DNA of 64,000 nucleotides. Origin: Rhodobacter maris. Its GTDB lineage: Bacteria; Pseudomonadota; Alphaproteobacteria; Rhodobacterales; Rhodobacteraceae. The stretch's first letter is position 1. Each line of letters opens with the position of its first letter. Shown piece after piece: positions 1 to 7,970 of this stretch. The stretch lies in contig NZ_OBMT01000002.1 in the NCBI RefSeq assembly GCF_900217815.1, positions 186,001-250,000 on the forward strand, given 5' to 3'. The notes under the pieces were generated by a model. That model did not search any database. It was not told where the DNA came from and was given only the letters and a program-made list of their open reading frames with translations. Made by a program: the position numbers and the translations under genes.

Positions 1-450
1 CCAGGAGCCCTGAAGGATCACCACAGCGACGCCAAGGGTGGAGACGAGAAGCCCGAGGATGGCCCAGAGGCTGAGCCTTTGGCCCCAGAACAGCGCGCCG
101 AGCGCGAGGATCAGGAGCGGGATGGTGGAATTGAGCAGCATCCCGTTGGTCGCCGTAGTGCTTTGCAGCCCCCAGTAGACGAGCGAGTTGAAGGCCGCGA
201 CGCCGGGCAAGGTCAAAAGCACGATGCGCCAGAAATAGCGCCGGTAAAGCGGTGCGTCGCGCTTCAGATGCGGCCAGGCGAACGGCAGAAGGGCGACGAG
301 CGCGATCGCCCAGCGCCCGAAGGAGAGCGCGATCGGCGGCCAGTCGCCGCGCGAGGCACGCGCCACGATGAAATTGCCCGCCCAGAACAGCGGCGGCAGC
401 GCAAGCACTGCCCAGAGCTTCCATCCGCCTGCCGCTTTCGCCTCACCCAT
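1..450 (-). CDS. EamA/DMT-family permease, C-terminal end missing (partial)
   Basis: The minus strand reads open from an ATG at 450 to the window edge, so only about the first 150 residues are present. The translation begins MGEAKAAGGWKLWAVLALPP and continues with several hydrophobic helices. It has the EamA hallmarks of an N-terminal WAGNFIVAR segment and a later GLQSTTATN stretch that ends the first helix bundle. Proteins of this family are inner-membrane drug/metabolite transporters with ten helices, and the substrate cannot be predicted from sequence. The gene is followed upstream on the same strand by the Hint-domain gene, with 65 bp between them. The family call is firm, the function open. 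Confidence 0.8.
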   Translation of the reverse strand, partial: MGEAKAAGGWKLWAVLALPPLFWAGNFIVARASRGDWPPIALSFGRWAIALVALLPFAWPHLKRDAPLYRRYFWRIVLLTLPGVAAFNSLVYWGLQSTTATNGMLLNSTIPLLILALGALFWGQRLSLWAILGLLVSTLGVAVVILQGSW

Positions 451-515
451 GCCCGCCTCCGAAGTTGCGGCTCCGGTTTGGGCCGAAATCGGCGCGGGAG
501 CAAGAGGGTGCCGCC

Positions 516-1613
516 TCAGCCCGGTCCGGCGTCCCCATGCGGTGCCGAGACGCGCAGGCAATTGACTCGCGGACCGTCGGTGCAGGGCACAAAGGTGAAA
601 ACGGCCGCCTGCGCGGCGCCGCGCCGGCCGAACATCGCCCGTTTCCGGCCGCCTGCATTGCAAAGTCGCGCCCAGAGCGCCGCGCCTTCGCGCGTCGTCA
701 GGAGCGGGCGGCAGGGCTCCTGCGCCAGCCCGCCGAGTTCCGGAGCCCGCCCGGCAACCTGCCCCATCGCCAGCCACCCTGCCGTGGTGCGCTTGAGCAG
801 CAGCGTCTCGCAAGGGCTGCCCTCGGCGCGAATGATCTCGTGGCGTATGCAGAGCAGATGCACATAGCTGACGCGCTCCATCGGCTGCAGCCGCACCGTT
901 GCGCCGTTGAGCAACGCCGCCGCGGGCACCAGCACCTCGCCCGCATCGGGGTCGTGCAGCAACACCCGGTGCTGGCGGCTCAACAAGAGCGGCCGCTCAT
1001 TGCCGAGCACCCCCGCCTCGATCCGGACCGGCATCGCCCGCCCCTGCCCCGCCATCTCGAACCGCCCGATCCAGTGCAAAGGCTGCGGGCCGTGGTCTTG
1101 CGTCAGAATGCTGTCGCCCGGGATCAGGCTGGCGACGGCGCGCGGGCCGGAGGGAGTTGCAACCAAAGTGTTTTGCTCGAAACACGGCATCTGATAGGTC
1201 GTGGCGGAGAGATCGGAGGTATAGAACCCGGGCGGATTTCCCCCGGAGAAATTGTCCCAGTACCAGCCCTCAAGATCAAACTCCGGGGTCCAGACGAGCT
1301 GGATCAGCTCGCCTTTGCTGTCGAGCCCTTCGAAAACCACCGCATAGCCGGTATCTCCCCCGTAATCGATATAGTCCGAGCGGATCACCGTCGCGTTCTG
1401 GATCGTGTCGCCGCCGTTTCCCCCGAAGCTGATCGTGTAAACATCGCCAGGGGAGAAGACATAGGGCGAGGCATCTCCCGCCTGCGACTGGATCACCAGA
1501 TCCTTGGACGAATTGGGCGGATAGTCGAAGGTCGACGTGCCGGAGCCTGAGCCCACATTGCTGCCGGTCGCGGCGGCGAACTGGTTGTCGAGGGCATAAA
1601 TGGTCAGGGTCAT
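516..1613 (-). CDS. Hint-domain (Hedgehog/intein-type) protein
   Basis: This is a protein of about 365 residues. The first 140 residues are Gly/Ser/Asp-rich, have no signal peptide, and include a GGNGGDTIQN stretch that recalls beta-roll or adhesin segments. A Hint domain follows. It starts at the Cys of the motif MPCFEQNTLVATPSG, continues through VASLIPGDSILTQDHG, and has the conserved LSRQHRVLL block. Hint domains fold like inteins and Hedgehog autoprocessing domains; in Rhodobacterales they commonly end large or secreted proteins of unknown role. I chose the ATG at 1613; a GTG at 1628 is a possible alternative start. Self-cleavage is suggested by the Cys and His residues but is not shown. 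Confidence 0.8.
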   Translation of the reverse strand: MTLTIYALDNQFAAATGSNVGSGSGTSTFDYPPNSSKDLVIQSQAGDASPYVFSPGDVYTISFGGNGGDTIQNATVIRSDYIDYGGDTGYAVVFEGLDSKGELIQLVWTPEFDLEGWYWDNFSGGNPPGFYTSDLSATTYQMPCFEQNTLVATPSGPRAVASLIPGDSILTQDHGPQPLHWIGRFEMAGQGRAMPVRIEAGVLGNERPLLLSRQHRVLLHDPDAGEVLVPAAALLNGATVRLQPMERVSYVHLLCIRHEIIRAEGSPCETLLLKRTTAGWLAMGQVAGRAPELGGLAQEPCRPLLTTREGAALWARLCNAGGRKRAMFGRRGAAQAAVFTFVPCTDGPRVNCLRVSAPHGDAGPG

Positions 1614-1706
1614 GGGGCGAACCGGCACTCGTTACTTTTCGGCAACCTAAGCCGGAGGCGTAAAAATATTCTTTCCCGCTAACCCCTTGCGACCACACGT
1701 CCCGGG

Positions 1707-3101
1707 TCAGCCCACCAGCTTCTGCACCATCCTCGCGATCCGCGCGCTGAGCTTTGTATAGGGCGGCATCAGCGGGTCGAGCACGGCAAAGCGGTTTTCC
1801 AGGATCGGCTTTTCGTGGCTGAAGGCGGCAAAGCCCCAGCGCCCATGCGCCGCGCCGAGCCCCGAATTTCCGATCCCCCCGAACGGCAGGTTGAGATGCA
1901 GGAAATGCGCCAGCGTGACATTGACGCCGAGCGCCCCCGAAGTGGTGCTGGCGGTGACGCGCGCGATCAGTGCGCGGTCTCGGGCAAAGAGGTAAAGCGC
2001 CAGCGGCTTTTCGCCCGCCTCGATCCCGCGCAGAACCGCCTCAAGATCGTCATAGGCGATCACCGGCAGCACCGGGCCGAAGATCTCCTCGCGCATCAGC
2101 GCGGTTTCGCCGGGCAGGGAGGTGAGCACGGTCGGCGCCAGATAGCGCGCGCCCTCCTCCGCCGCGCCGCCCGCAATCAGAGTCGCCCCCCCTGCGAGCG
2201 CCTCGTCAAGCATCCCCTTGAGGCGGGCGAAATGGCGCGCCCCGATCAGCCGGGCATAACTTGGCGACTCCTTCGGCGCGCCGCCATACATCCGCGCGAT
2301 CTCGGCGCGCAACGCGGCGGTGAGCGCGGGTTCCATCGCGCGCGGCACATAAACATGATCGGGCGCGATGCAGGTCTGCCCCGCGTTCTGGAACTTGCCC
2401 CAGGCGAGCATGCGCGCGGCCTTCTGCACATCCGCCCCGTCCCCGAGGATGACAGGCGATTTGCCTCCGAGTTCCAGTGTGACGGAGGCGAGCGTTTTCG
2501 CTGCCGCCGCCATGACCACGCGCCCCACCGCAGGCGAGCCGGTAAAGAAGATATGATCAAAGGGCTGCGCCAGAAGCTCGGTCGATGTCTCGACGCCGCC
2601 CTCGACCACCGTAACGAGGTCTTCGGGCAGCGCGGCCGCCACCAGAGAGGCAATCAGCGCCGAGGTGGCGGGGGCAAGCTCGGAGGGTTTGATCACCGCG
2701 GCATTGCCGGCCGCAATCGCCGAGACGAGGGGCCCGAGCGCGAGGCAAAACGGGTAATTCCACGGCGCGATGATCAGCACCGTGCCCTTGGGCTCGGGGC
2801 GGATCGTGCCGCGGGTGCCGAGCATCGCAAGCGTCGGCCAAACCCGGCGCGGCCGCGCCCAGCGTTTCAGATGCCGCGCGCTGTGGCGGATTTCCGACAA
2901 GACCGGGATGATCTCGGAAATCCGCACCTCGACCTCGGGCTTGGCGAGATCGGCCGCGAGCGCCGCCATGATCTCGCCCTCGCGCGCGCGGATCTCCTCG
3001 GCAAGGCGCGCGAGCACTGCGCGGCGTCTGGCAACGTCAAACTCTCTCCGGCGCGCCGCATCGCCTGCGGCGAGCCGTGCATAGGCAGCGGCGGCGCTCA
3101 C
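1707..3101 (-). CDS. NAD(P)-dependent aldehyde dehydrogenase (class 3 / coniferyl aldehyde dehydrogenase-like)
   Basis: This 464-residue aldehyde dehydrogenase oxidises an aldehyde to an acid with NAD(P)+. The core motifs are visible: IAPWNYP (cofactor pocket), FTGSPAVGR (Rossmann loop), LELGGKSP with the general-base Glu, and NAGQTCIAPDHV with the catalytic Cys. The short length and the C-terminal LPFGGIGNSGLG followed by SHEKPIL resemble the class 3 (fatty/coniferyl aldehyde) branch rather than the 480-500-residue betaine or succinate-semialdehyde types. Its ATG overlaps the stop of the FAH-family gene by 4 bp, so the two are almost certainly co-transcribed. Substrate unknown; a sugar-acid or aromatic catabolic aldehyde is a guess. 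Confidence 0.88.
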   Translation of the reverse strand: MSAAAAYARLAAGDAARRREFDVARRRAVLARLAEEIRAREGEIMAALAADLAKPEVEVRISEIIPVLSEIRHSARHLKRWARPRRVWPTLAMLGTRGTIRPEPKGTVLIIAPWNYPFCLALGPLVSAIAAGNAAVIKPSELAPATSALIASLVAAALPEDLVTVVEGGVETSTELLAQPFDHIFFTGSPAVGRVVMAAAAKTLASVTLELGGKSPVILGDGADVQKAARMLAWGKFQNAGQTCIAPDHVYVPRAMEPALTAALRAEIARMYGGAPKESPSYARLIGARHFARLKGMLDEALAGGATLIAGGAAEEGARYLAPTVLTSLPGETALMREEIFGPVLPVIAYDDLEAVLRGIEAGEKPLALYLFARDRALIARVTASTTSGALGVNVTLAHFLHLNLPFGGIGNSGLGAAHGRWGFAAFSHEKPILENRFAVLDPLMPPYTKLSARIARMVQKLVG

Positions 3102-3940
3102 GCCTGCACCACGCGCTGTTGCTGCTGGCCCAGCCCCTTGATGCCGAGCCCGATCCTGTCTCCCACTTTCAGGAACCGCGGCGGCTTCATCCCCATGCCC
3201 ACGCCGGGGGGCGTGCCGGTGGTGATCACATCGCCCGGCTCAAGCGTCATGAACTGGCTCAGGTAATGCACGAGATAGGCCACACCATAGACCATCGTGG
3301 CGGTGGTGCCGGTCTGCATCGGCTCCCCGTTTACCTCCAGCCAGAGTGGCAGCGCCTGCGGGTCGGCCACCTCGTCTTTTGTCACAAGCCAGGGGCCGAG
3401 CGGGGCGAAGGTGTCGTGGCTCTTGCCCTTCACCCATTGCCCGGCGCGCTCGATCTGAAAGCCGCGCTCGGAAATGTCGTTGCAGACCATATAGCCCGCC
3501 ACGTGATCCATCGCCGCTTCAAGCGGCACATATTTCGCCCGTGTGCCGATCACGAAGGCCAGCTCCACCTCCCAGTCGAGCTTTTCCGAGCCGCGCGGGC
3601 ATTCAACATCGTCATCGGGGCCGCAAATCGCCGTGGTCGCCTTCATGAAAACAACCGGCTCTGGCGGCACCTGCATCCCCGCCTCTTCAGCATGATCGGC
3701 ATAGTTGAGCCCGATCGCGATGAGCTTGCCCACCCGCGCGACCGGCGCCCCGAGCCGCACCCCCTCGGGCACGATCGGCAGCATCTCCGCATCGACCCAA
3801 GCGAGCCGCGACAGCCCCGCCTCCGAAAGCGCTGCCCCGTCGATGTCGCGCACCACGGCACTGAGGTCGCGCACAGTGCCATCCGAATGCACCAACCCCG
3901 GCTTCTCCTGCCCCGTCTCGCCAAACCGCACCAGTTTCAT
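3098..3940 (-). CDS. Fumarylacetoacetate hydrolase (FAH)-family protein
   Basis: This is a 280-residue FAH-fold enzyme. It starts at ATG 3940 behind a strong GGAGGAAAC ribosome-binding site. The family metal-binding region is visible in RGSEKLDWEVELAFVIG, followed by YMVCNDISERGFQ and the C-terminal GDVITTGTPPGVGMG. The size and opening residues (MKLVRFGETGQEKPGLV) resemble enzymes that cleave 2,4-diketo-3-deoxy sugar acids, such as L-rhamnonate or L-fuconate pathway hydrolases; assignments within this family from sequence alone are unreliable. It overlaps the downstream aldehyde dehydrogenase by 4 bp. It lies downstream of the frc sugar-transport genes but behind their terminator, so co-regulation is only inferred. 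Confidence 0.85.
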   Translation of the reverse strand: MKLVRFGETGQEKPGLVHSDGTVRDLSAVVRDIDGAALSEAGLSRLAWVDAEMLPIVPEGVRLGAPVARVGKLIAIGLNYADHAEEAGMQVPPEPVVFMKATTAICGPDDDVECPRGSEKLDWEVELAFVIGTRAKYVPLEAAMDHVAGYMVCNDISERGFQIERAGQWVKGKSHDTFAPLGPWLVTKDEVADPQALPLWLEVNGEPMQTGTTATMVYGVAYLVHYLSQFMTLEPGDVITTGTPPGVGMGMKPPRFLKVGDRIGLGIKGLGQQQQRVVQA

Positions 3941-4000
3941 GTTTCCTCCCCGCCCCTTGGCCTCTCGGCGCCAGATTGGCGCGCCGGCGCGGGGCGGGCA

Positions 4001-4030
4001 AGAAAAAAGGCCCGGGAAAACCCCGGGCCC
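4001..4030 (-). terminator. Rho-independent terminator after frcA
   Basis: Read on the minus strand, an 8-bp perfect stem (GGCCCGGG pairing with CCCGGGCC) with a 5-nt loop is followed by six T residues (complement of 4003-4008). It lies 24 bp past the frcA stop and should end the frcBCA transcript. Confidence 0.85.
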
Positions 4031-4053
4031 CAGTCTGCGCGCGTGAGTGGCTT

Positions 4054-4833
4054 TCAGGCGGCTTCCATGCCTGCGGGCGTTTTCGCCCCTGTCATATAGG
4101 CAACGGCATCGGACATCGTGTGCGTCTTCGGGTCGATCACGCAAAGGCGGCGGCCAAGGCGGTGCACGTGAATGCGGTCCGCCACCTCGAAGACATGCGG
4201 CATGTTGTGGGAAATCAGGATGATCGGGATGCCGCGGGCCTTCACATCGAGAATGAGTTCGAGAACCCGCCGGCTCTCCTTCACGCCCAGCGCGGCGGTG
4301 GGTTCATCAAGGATGATCACCTTGGAGCCAAAGGCGGCGGCGCGTGCCACGGCCACCCCCTGCCGCTGGCCCCCCGACAGGGTTTCCACCGGCTGGTCGA
4401 TGTTCTGGATCGTCATCAGCCCGAGATCCGAGAGCTTTTCGCGCGCAAACGCGCGCATCGCCTCACGGTCGAGCGCGCGCAACAGCGTTCCGGCAAGGCC
4501 GGGCTTGCGGATCTCGCGCCCCATGAACATGTTGTCGACAATGGAGAGCGCGGGCGACAGCGCGAGCGTTTGATAGACGGTGGCAATGCCCGCCGCCTGC
4601 GCCTCTCGCGGCGAGGCGAAGCGCACCAGGCGGCCATCGAGAAAAATCTCCCCCGCATCGGGCTGCACCGCGCCGCAAAGCGCCTTGATCAGGGAGGTCT
4701 TGCCCGCGCCGTTGTCGCCGATCACCGCGAGGATCTCGCCCGGCATCAGCTCGAAATCAGCATGATCGAGCGCGGTCACCCGGCCATAACGCTTCACGAG
4801 GCCACGTGCGGAAAGGATCGGTTGCCCGCTCAT
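4054..4833 (-). CDS. frcA: Sugar ABC importer ATP-binding protein, FrcA-like
   Basis: This is a 259-residue single-domain ATPase that powers sugar import through FrcC. Walker A (GDNGAGKTS), the ABC signature (LSGGQRQGVAVARA) and Walker B with VIILDEPTAALG are all intact. The protein closely resembles FrcA of the rhizobial fructose importer as I remember it, including the opening ILSARGLVKRYGRVTALDHA and the ending TMSDAVAYMTGA. Unlike RbsA-type ATPases it has one nucleotide-binding domain, so it presumably works as a homodimer. The ATG at 4833 follows GGAAGG and overlaps the frcC stop by 4 bp. Preference for fructose is inferred from homology; mannose or ribose could also be carried. Confidence 0.9.
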   Translation of the reverse strand: MSGQPILSARGLVKRYGRVTALDHADFELMPGEILAVIGDNGAGKTSLIKALCGAVQPDAGEIFLDGRLVRFASPREAQAAGIATVYQTLALSPALSIVDNMFMGREIRKPGLAGTLLRALDREAMRAFAREKLSDLGLMTIQNIDQPVETLSGGQRQGVAVARAAAFGSKVIILDEPTAALGVKESRRVLELILDVKARGIPIILISHNMPHVFEVADRIHVHRLGRRLCVIDPKTHTMSDAVAYMTGAKTPAGMEAA

Positions 4834-5924
4834 CGTGACACCTTCCGGATCCATTGGTCGATGGCGACCGCGAGGATGATCAGCCAGCCGATCGCGAAAA
4901 CCTGCCAGAGCACGTCAACATTGGCGAGGCGCAGGCCCGACTGGAACACGCCGACGATGAGCGCGCCGAACAAAGCGCCCAGGATCGAGCCGCGCCCGCC
5001 AAAGAGCGAAATCCCCCCCACCACAACAGCGGTGATGGATTGCAGGTTGCCCTCGTAGAACGACTGCGGCGAGATCGAGCCGACCCGGCCGATCGAGGCC
5101 CAGGCGGCAATGGCGCAGACAAAGCCCGAAAGCCCGTAGACGGAAAGCAACACCCGGTCGGCCTGAATGCCAGCAAGCTCCGCCGCTTCGCGGTCATCGC
5201 CCACGGCATAGACATGCCGGCCCCAGGCCGTGCGGTTGAGCAGGTACCACAGCACGAGGAAGACCGCGATCATCAGAAGCGAGCCATAGGTCACGCGCGC
5301 GCCAAAGAAGGCAAAGCCCTCACCCCAGAATTTGAGAAGTGGTGCATTGCGGTCGATATCCTGACTGCGGATCGACTGCGCGCCGGAGAGCCAAAGATTG
5401 AGTGCAAAGAAAATCGACCAGGTGCCCAGCGTGGTGATGAAGGGCGGCAGCTTCACCTTGGTGACGAAAAAGCCGTTCATCAGCCCCGCCGCAGAGCCGC
5501 CAGCGAAAGCGACGAGCAAGGCCAGCACCGTGGGCACGCCCATGAAGACGGCAAGATTTCCCGCAATCACCGACATCAGCACCATGATTGCGGCCACCGA
5601 AAGATCGATCCCCGCGGTGAGCACGATCAGCGATTGCGCCGCCGCCAGAATGCCGATGATCGAGACCTGTTGCAGGATCAGCGTCAGGTTGAAGGGCGAG
5701 AAGAACTTGCCGCCCGCGATAAGGCCGAAGACCGCAATCGCGACGACAAGCACGATCACGGGCACCAGCGTCGGATTGCCATGCAGCCCGTGCTGAAGCG
5801 CAGCGATCAGTCCCGGCGGGCGGTCCTCGAACCGCGCCAGCCGTGCATCGCTCTGCCCCAGCACCTGCTCGAAATCCTGGCCCCGCGGTTCGTTTTGAAC
5901 CGAACTGCCCGCAGTCTCGCCCAT
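4830..5924 (-). CDS. frcC: Sugar ABC importer permease, FrcC-like
   Basis: This 364-residue membrane permease belongs to the RbsC/AraH family. It has a hydrophilic N terminus of about 65 residues and then eight or more hydrophobic segments. The family motif LTAGIDLSVAAIMVL lies in the first third, and the later GISLFGGRGSILGALFGALI loop that contacts the ATPase is clear. I chose ATG 5924, behind GGGGGAGGG, over an upstream in-frame ATG at 6017 that would run back into the frcB terminator. It forms the transmembrane channel with FrcA (4-bp gene overlap) and takes sugar from FrcB. Confidence 0.9.
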   Translation of the reverse strand: MGETAGSSVQNEPRGQDFEQVLGQSDARLARFEDRPPGLIAALQHGLHGNPTLVPVIVLVVAIAVFGLIAGGKFFSPFNLTLILQQVSIIGILAAAQSLIVLTAGIDLSVAAIMVLMSVIAGNLAVFMGVPTVLALLVAFAGGSAAGLMNGFFVTKVKLPPFITTLGTWSIFFALNLWLSGAQSIRSQDIDRNAPLLKFWGEGFAFFGARVTYGSLLMIAVFLVLWYLLNRTAWGRHVYAVGDDREAAELAGIQADRVLLSVYGLSGFVCAIAAWASIGRVGSISPQSFYEGNLQSITAVVVGGISLFGGRGSILGALFGALIVGVFQSGLRLANVDVLWQVFAIGWLIILAVAIDQWIRKVSR

Positions 5925-5972
5925 GCGGCCCTCCCCCGCCCGCCTGCCGATCCAGGCTTTGTCATTTTTTTC

Positions 5973-6001
5973 AAAAAGGAGAGGCGGTTTCCCGCCTCTC
6001 C
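5973..6001 (-). terminator. Hairpin terminator between frcB and frcC
   Basis: On the minus strand a perfect 10-bp stem (GGAGAGGCGG / CCGCCTCTCC) with a TTTC-complement loop is followed by five T residues. It sits 19 bp after frcB and 48 bp before frcC, so it is inside the operon and likely reduces read-through or protects the frcB message. Confidence 0.85.
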
Positions 6002-6020
6002 GGCACTCGTTACTCACACT

Positions 6021-7037
6021 TTACCCCCAGCACTGGTGCAGCGCTTCCTCGGAACTGATCGAGGGCAACCCCTCGACCGGAGCGTCGGTCACCAGCGTGA
6101 CCCCGGTATTGACGAAATCGAGCCCCTCGGAGTTGACGGGCTTGGTGCCGTCGGCGGCATAGGCGGCAATCGCCTCGATGCCGTTTGAGGCCATCAGAAG
6201 CGGGAACTGCATCGCCGTGGCGCCGATCACGCCATCGGCGACATTCTGCACCCCCGGGCACCCGCCATCGACAGAGACGATCAGCGCCTGATGCTCCAGC
6301 CCCACCGCTTTGAGCGCTTCATAAGCCCCCGCAGCCGCGGGTTCGTTGATCGTGTAAACGAGGTTCACACCGCTGTCCTTTTGCAGCAGGTTCTCCATCG
6401 CCGTGCGCCCGCCTTCCTCGTTGCCATTCGTCACATCATGGCCGACGACGCGCGGGTCGTCCTCGTCGCCGATATCCTTCGGATCCTTGATGTCGATCCC
6501 GAAGCCCTGCAGGAAGCCCTGATCGCGCAGGTAATCGACCGAGACCTCGGAAGGGTTAAGGTCAAGCAGTGCAATCTTTGCCCCCGCGGGATCGCCCATC
6601 TTCGCTGCGGCCCATTTGCCGATCATCTCGCCAGCCATGAAGTTGTCGGTCGCAAAGGTTGCGTCCGCGGCGTCGGCCGGCTCGAAAGGGGTGTCGAGCG
6701 CGATCACAAGAATATTTGCCTCGCGCGCCTTGCCGACAACGGGCGCAAGCGCCCGGCTGTCGGACGGCGTGATCAGGATCCCCTTCGCGCCCGCCGCGAT
6801 ACAGCTTTCAACCGCGGCAATCTGCGTTTCCACATCGCCGTCGATCTTGCCTGCATAAGTCGAAAGCGCAATCCCCATCTCGGCGGCCTTCGCGCTCGCC
6901 CCCTCCTTCATCTTCACGAAAAAGGGGTTGGTATCGGTCTTGGTGATCAGGCAGGCGCCGACATCGGCCAGAGCCGCACCGCCAAAGGCACTCGCAAAAA
7001 TCACGGAAGCGCCCATCAGGGCTGCCTTGTGCATCAT
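6021..7037 (-). CDS. frcB: Periplasmic sugar-binding protein, FrcB-like
   Basis: This 338-residue periplasmic binding protein of the ribose/fructose class (peripla_BP_4) begins with a Sec signal peptide of about 22 residues ending ...FGGAALA before [16 protein letters not shown]. Family features include the [13 protein letters not shown] and [20 protein letters not shown] ligand-pocket segments and [13 protein letters not shown]. Two adjacent ATGs (7037, 7034) follow GGAGGAGAA. It captures the sugar and delivers it to FrcC/FrcA. It is the first gene of the operon, which fits the usual need for excess binding protein. No fructokinase or regulator gene is found next to it in this window. Confidence 0.9.
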   Translation of the reverse strand: MMHKAALMGASVIFASAFGGAALADVGACLITKTDTNPFFVKMKEGASAKAAEMGIALSTYAGKIDGDVETQIAAVESCIAAGAKGILITPSDSRALAPVVGKAREANILVIALDTPFEPADAADATFATDNFMAGEMIGKWAAAKMGDPAGAKIALLDLNPSEVSVDYLRDQGFLQGFGIDIKDPKDIGDEDDPRVVGHDVTNGNEEGGRTAMENLLQKDSGVNLVYTINEPAAAGAYEALKAVGLEHQALIVSVDGGCPGVQNVADGVIGATAMQFPLLMASNGIEAIAAYAADGTKPVNSEGLDFVNTGVTLVTDAPVEGLPSISSEEALHQCWG

Positions 7038-7201
7038 AACGGTTCTCCTCCCGTCCGTTCGGGCCGTTCCTCCCAGCCCCGCACAAACTCTGGCGCGAGT
7101 CGGCGCTCCGGTCAATATATAACTCAACATGATTTATTATATCCCAAACGGCACTTTCCTGCCCATGCCGATCCGGTTAGGCTCGCTGCGGAGGAACTAT
7201 C
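7038..7201. promoter_or_regulatory. Divergent promoter region between frcB and the HAD/smo operon
   Basis: This 164-bp gap separates the two divergent sugar-transport operons. It contains an AT-rich patch (7114-7142) that stands out in this GC-rich DNA. A perfect TATAAT hexamer lies on the minus strand (complement of 7136-7141), a plausible -10 for frcB, and TATTAT lies on the plus strand nearby. I could not identify a convincing -35 or a symmetrical repressor operator. Confidence 0.5.
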
Positions 7202-7888
7202 ATGTCCGAGCCGCATCCCGCCTTCGATCTGATCATCTTCGACTGCGACGGCGTGCTGATCGACAGCGAGATCCTGTCGGCGCAGATGCTGATTGCCGAA
7301 CTGGCCGAAGACGGCGTGGTGATCGATCTCGATTATGTGGCGCAGCATTTTTTGGGTCGGGCCTATCCGACGGTGCAGGCCCATGTCCGCACGGCATTCG
7401 GCCTTGATCTGCCCGCGGATTTCGAGGCGCGCTACCGCGCCCGGCTGATGACGGCCTTCGAAGCAGAGATGCAGGCGATGCCCGGCGTCGCCTCGGTACT
7501 CGACCGGCTGCGGCTGCACTGGTGCGTGGCGACATCCTCCTCGCGCCCCCGCGCGGAACGCTCGCTTGAAATCGCGGGGCTCCGCGCACGTGTCGGCACA
7601 CGCCTCTTCACCGCGAGCCAGGTGGCGCATGGCAAACCTGCGCCCGATCTCTTTTTGCTGGCCGCGCGCGAGATGGGGGTGGCGCCCGCGCGCTGCCTCG
7701 TCATCGAAGACAGTGTCACCGGTATCCGGGCCGCGCATGCCGCGGGGATGGAGGTCTGGCGTTTCACCGGCGGCAGCCATCTCGCCGGGCGCGACCTCGC
7801 TGCCTCCGAGGCCCCCCGCGCCAGTCGCGATTTCTCGGATTTTGGAATGTTCGGCACTCTGCTTCCCGGCGCGCTTTTTCCGCATTGA
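7202..7888 (+). CDS. HAD-superfamily phosphatase (subfamily IA)
   Basis: This 228-residue hydrolase has all four HAD motifs. Motif I is IIFDCDGVLIDS, with the nucleophilic Asp and the acid/base Asp two residues later. Motif II is the Ser cluster in CVATSSSRPR. Motif III is the Lys of HGKPAPDLF. Motif IV is VIEDSVTGIRAA. An alpha-helical cap lies between residues 20 and 85. The closest types are beta-phosphoglucomutase-like and sugar-phosphate phosphatases. ATG 7202 follows GGAGG. The gene is 82 bp upstream of smoE on the same strand, so it may act on a phosphorylated product of the imported polyol, but the substrate is unknown. Confidence 0.85.
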   Translation: MSEPHPAFDLIIFDCDGVLIDSEILSAQMLIAELAEDGVVIDLDYVAQHFLGRAYPTVQAHVRTAFGLDLPADFEARYRARLMTAFEAEMQAMPGVASVLDRLRLHWCVATSSSRPRAERSLEIAGLRARVGTRLFTASQVAHGKPAPDLFLLAAREMGVAPARCLVIEDSVTGIRAAHAAGMEVWRFTGGSHLAGRDLAASEAPRASRDFSDFGMFGTLLPGALFPH

Positions 7889-7970
7889 CAGGGTCCGGCC
7901 CTTTCTGGAAATCTGCAACCCTCGGTTGAGAAAAGAAACTATCTCCGCAGGGAGAGCCGGGAGGAGCTTC

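Noticed and set aside
264-503. Short minus-strand frame over the EamA gene and the Hint gene gap
   Set aside because: Arg/Pro-rich product typical of an off-frame translation of GC-rich DNA; the true frame is the EamA protein from 450.
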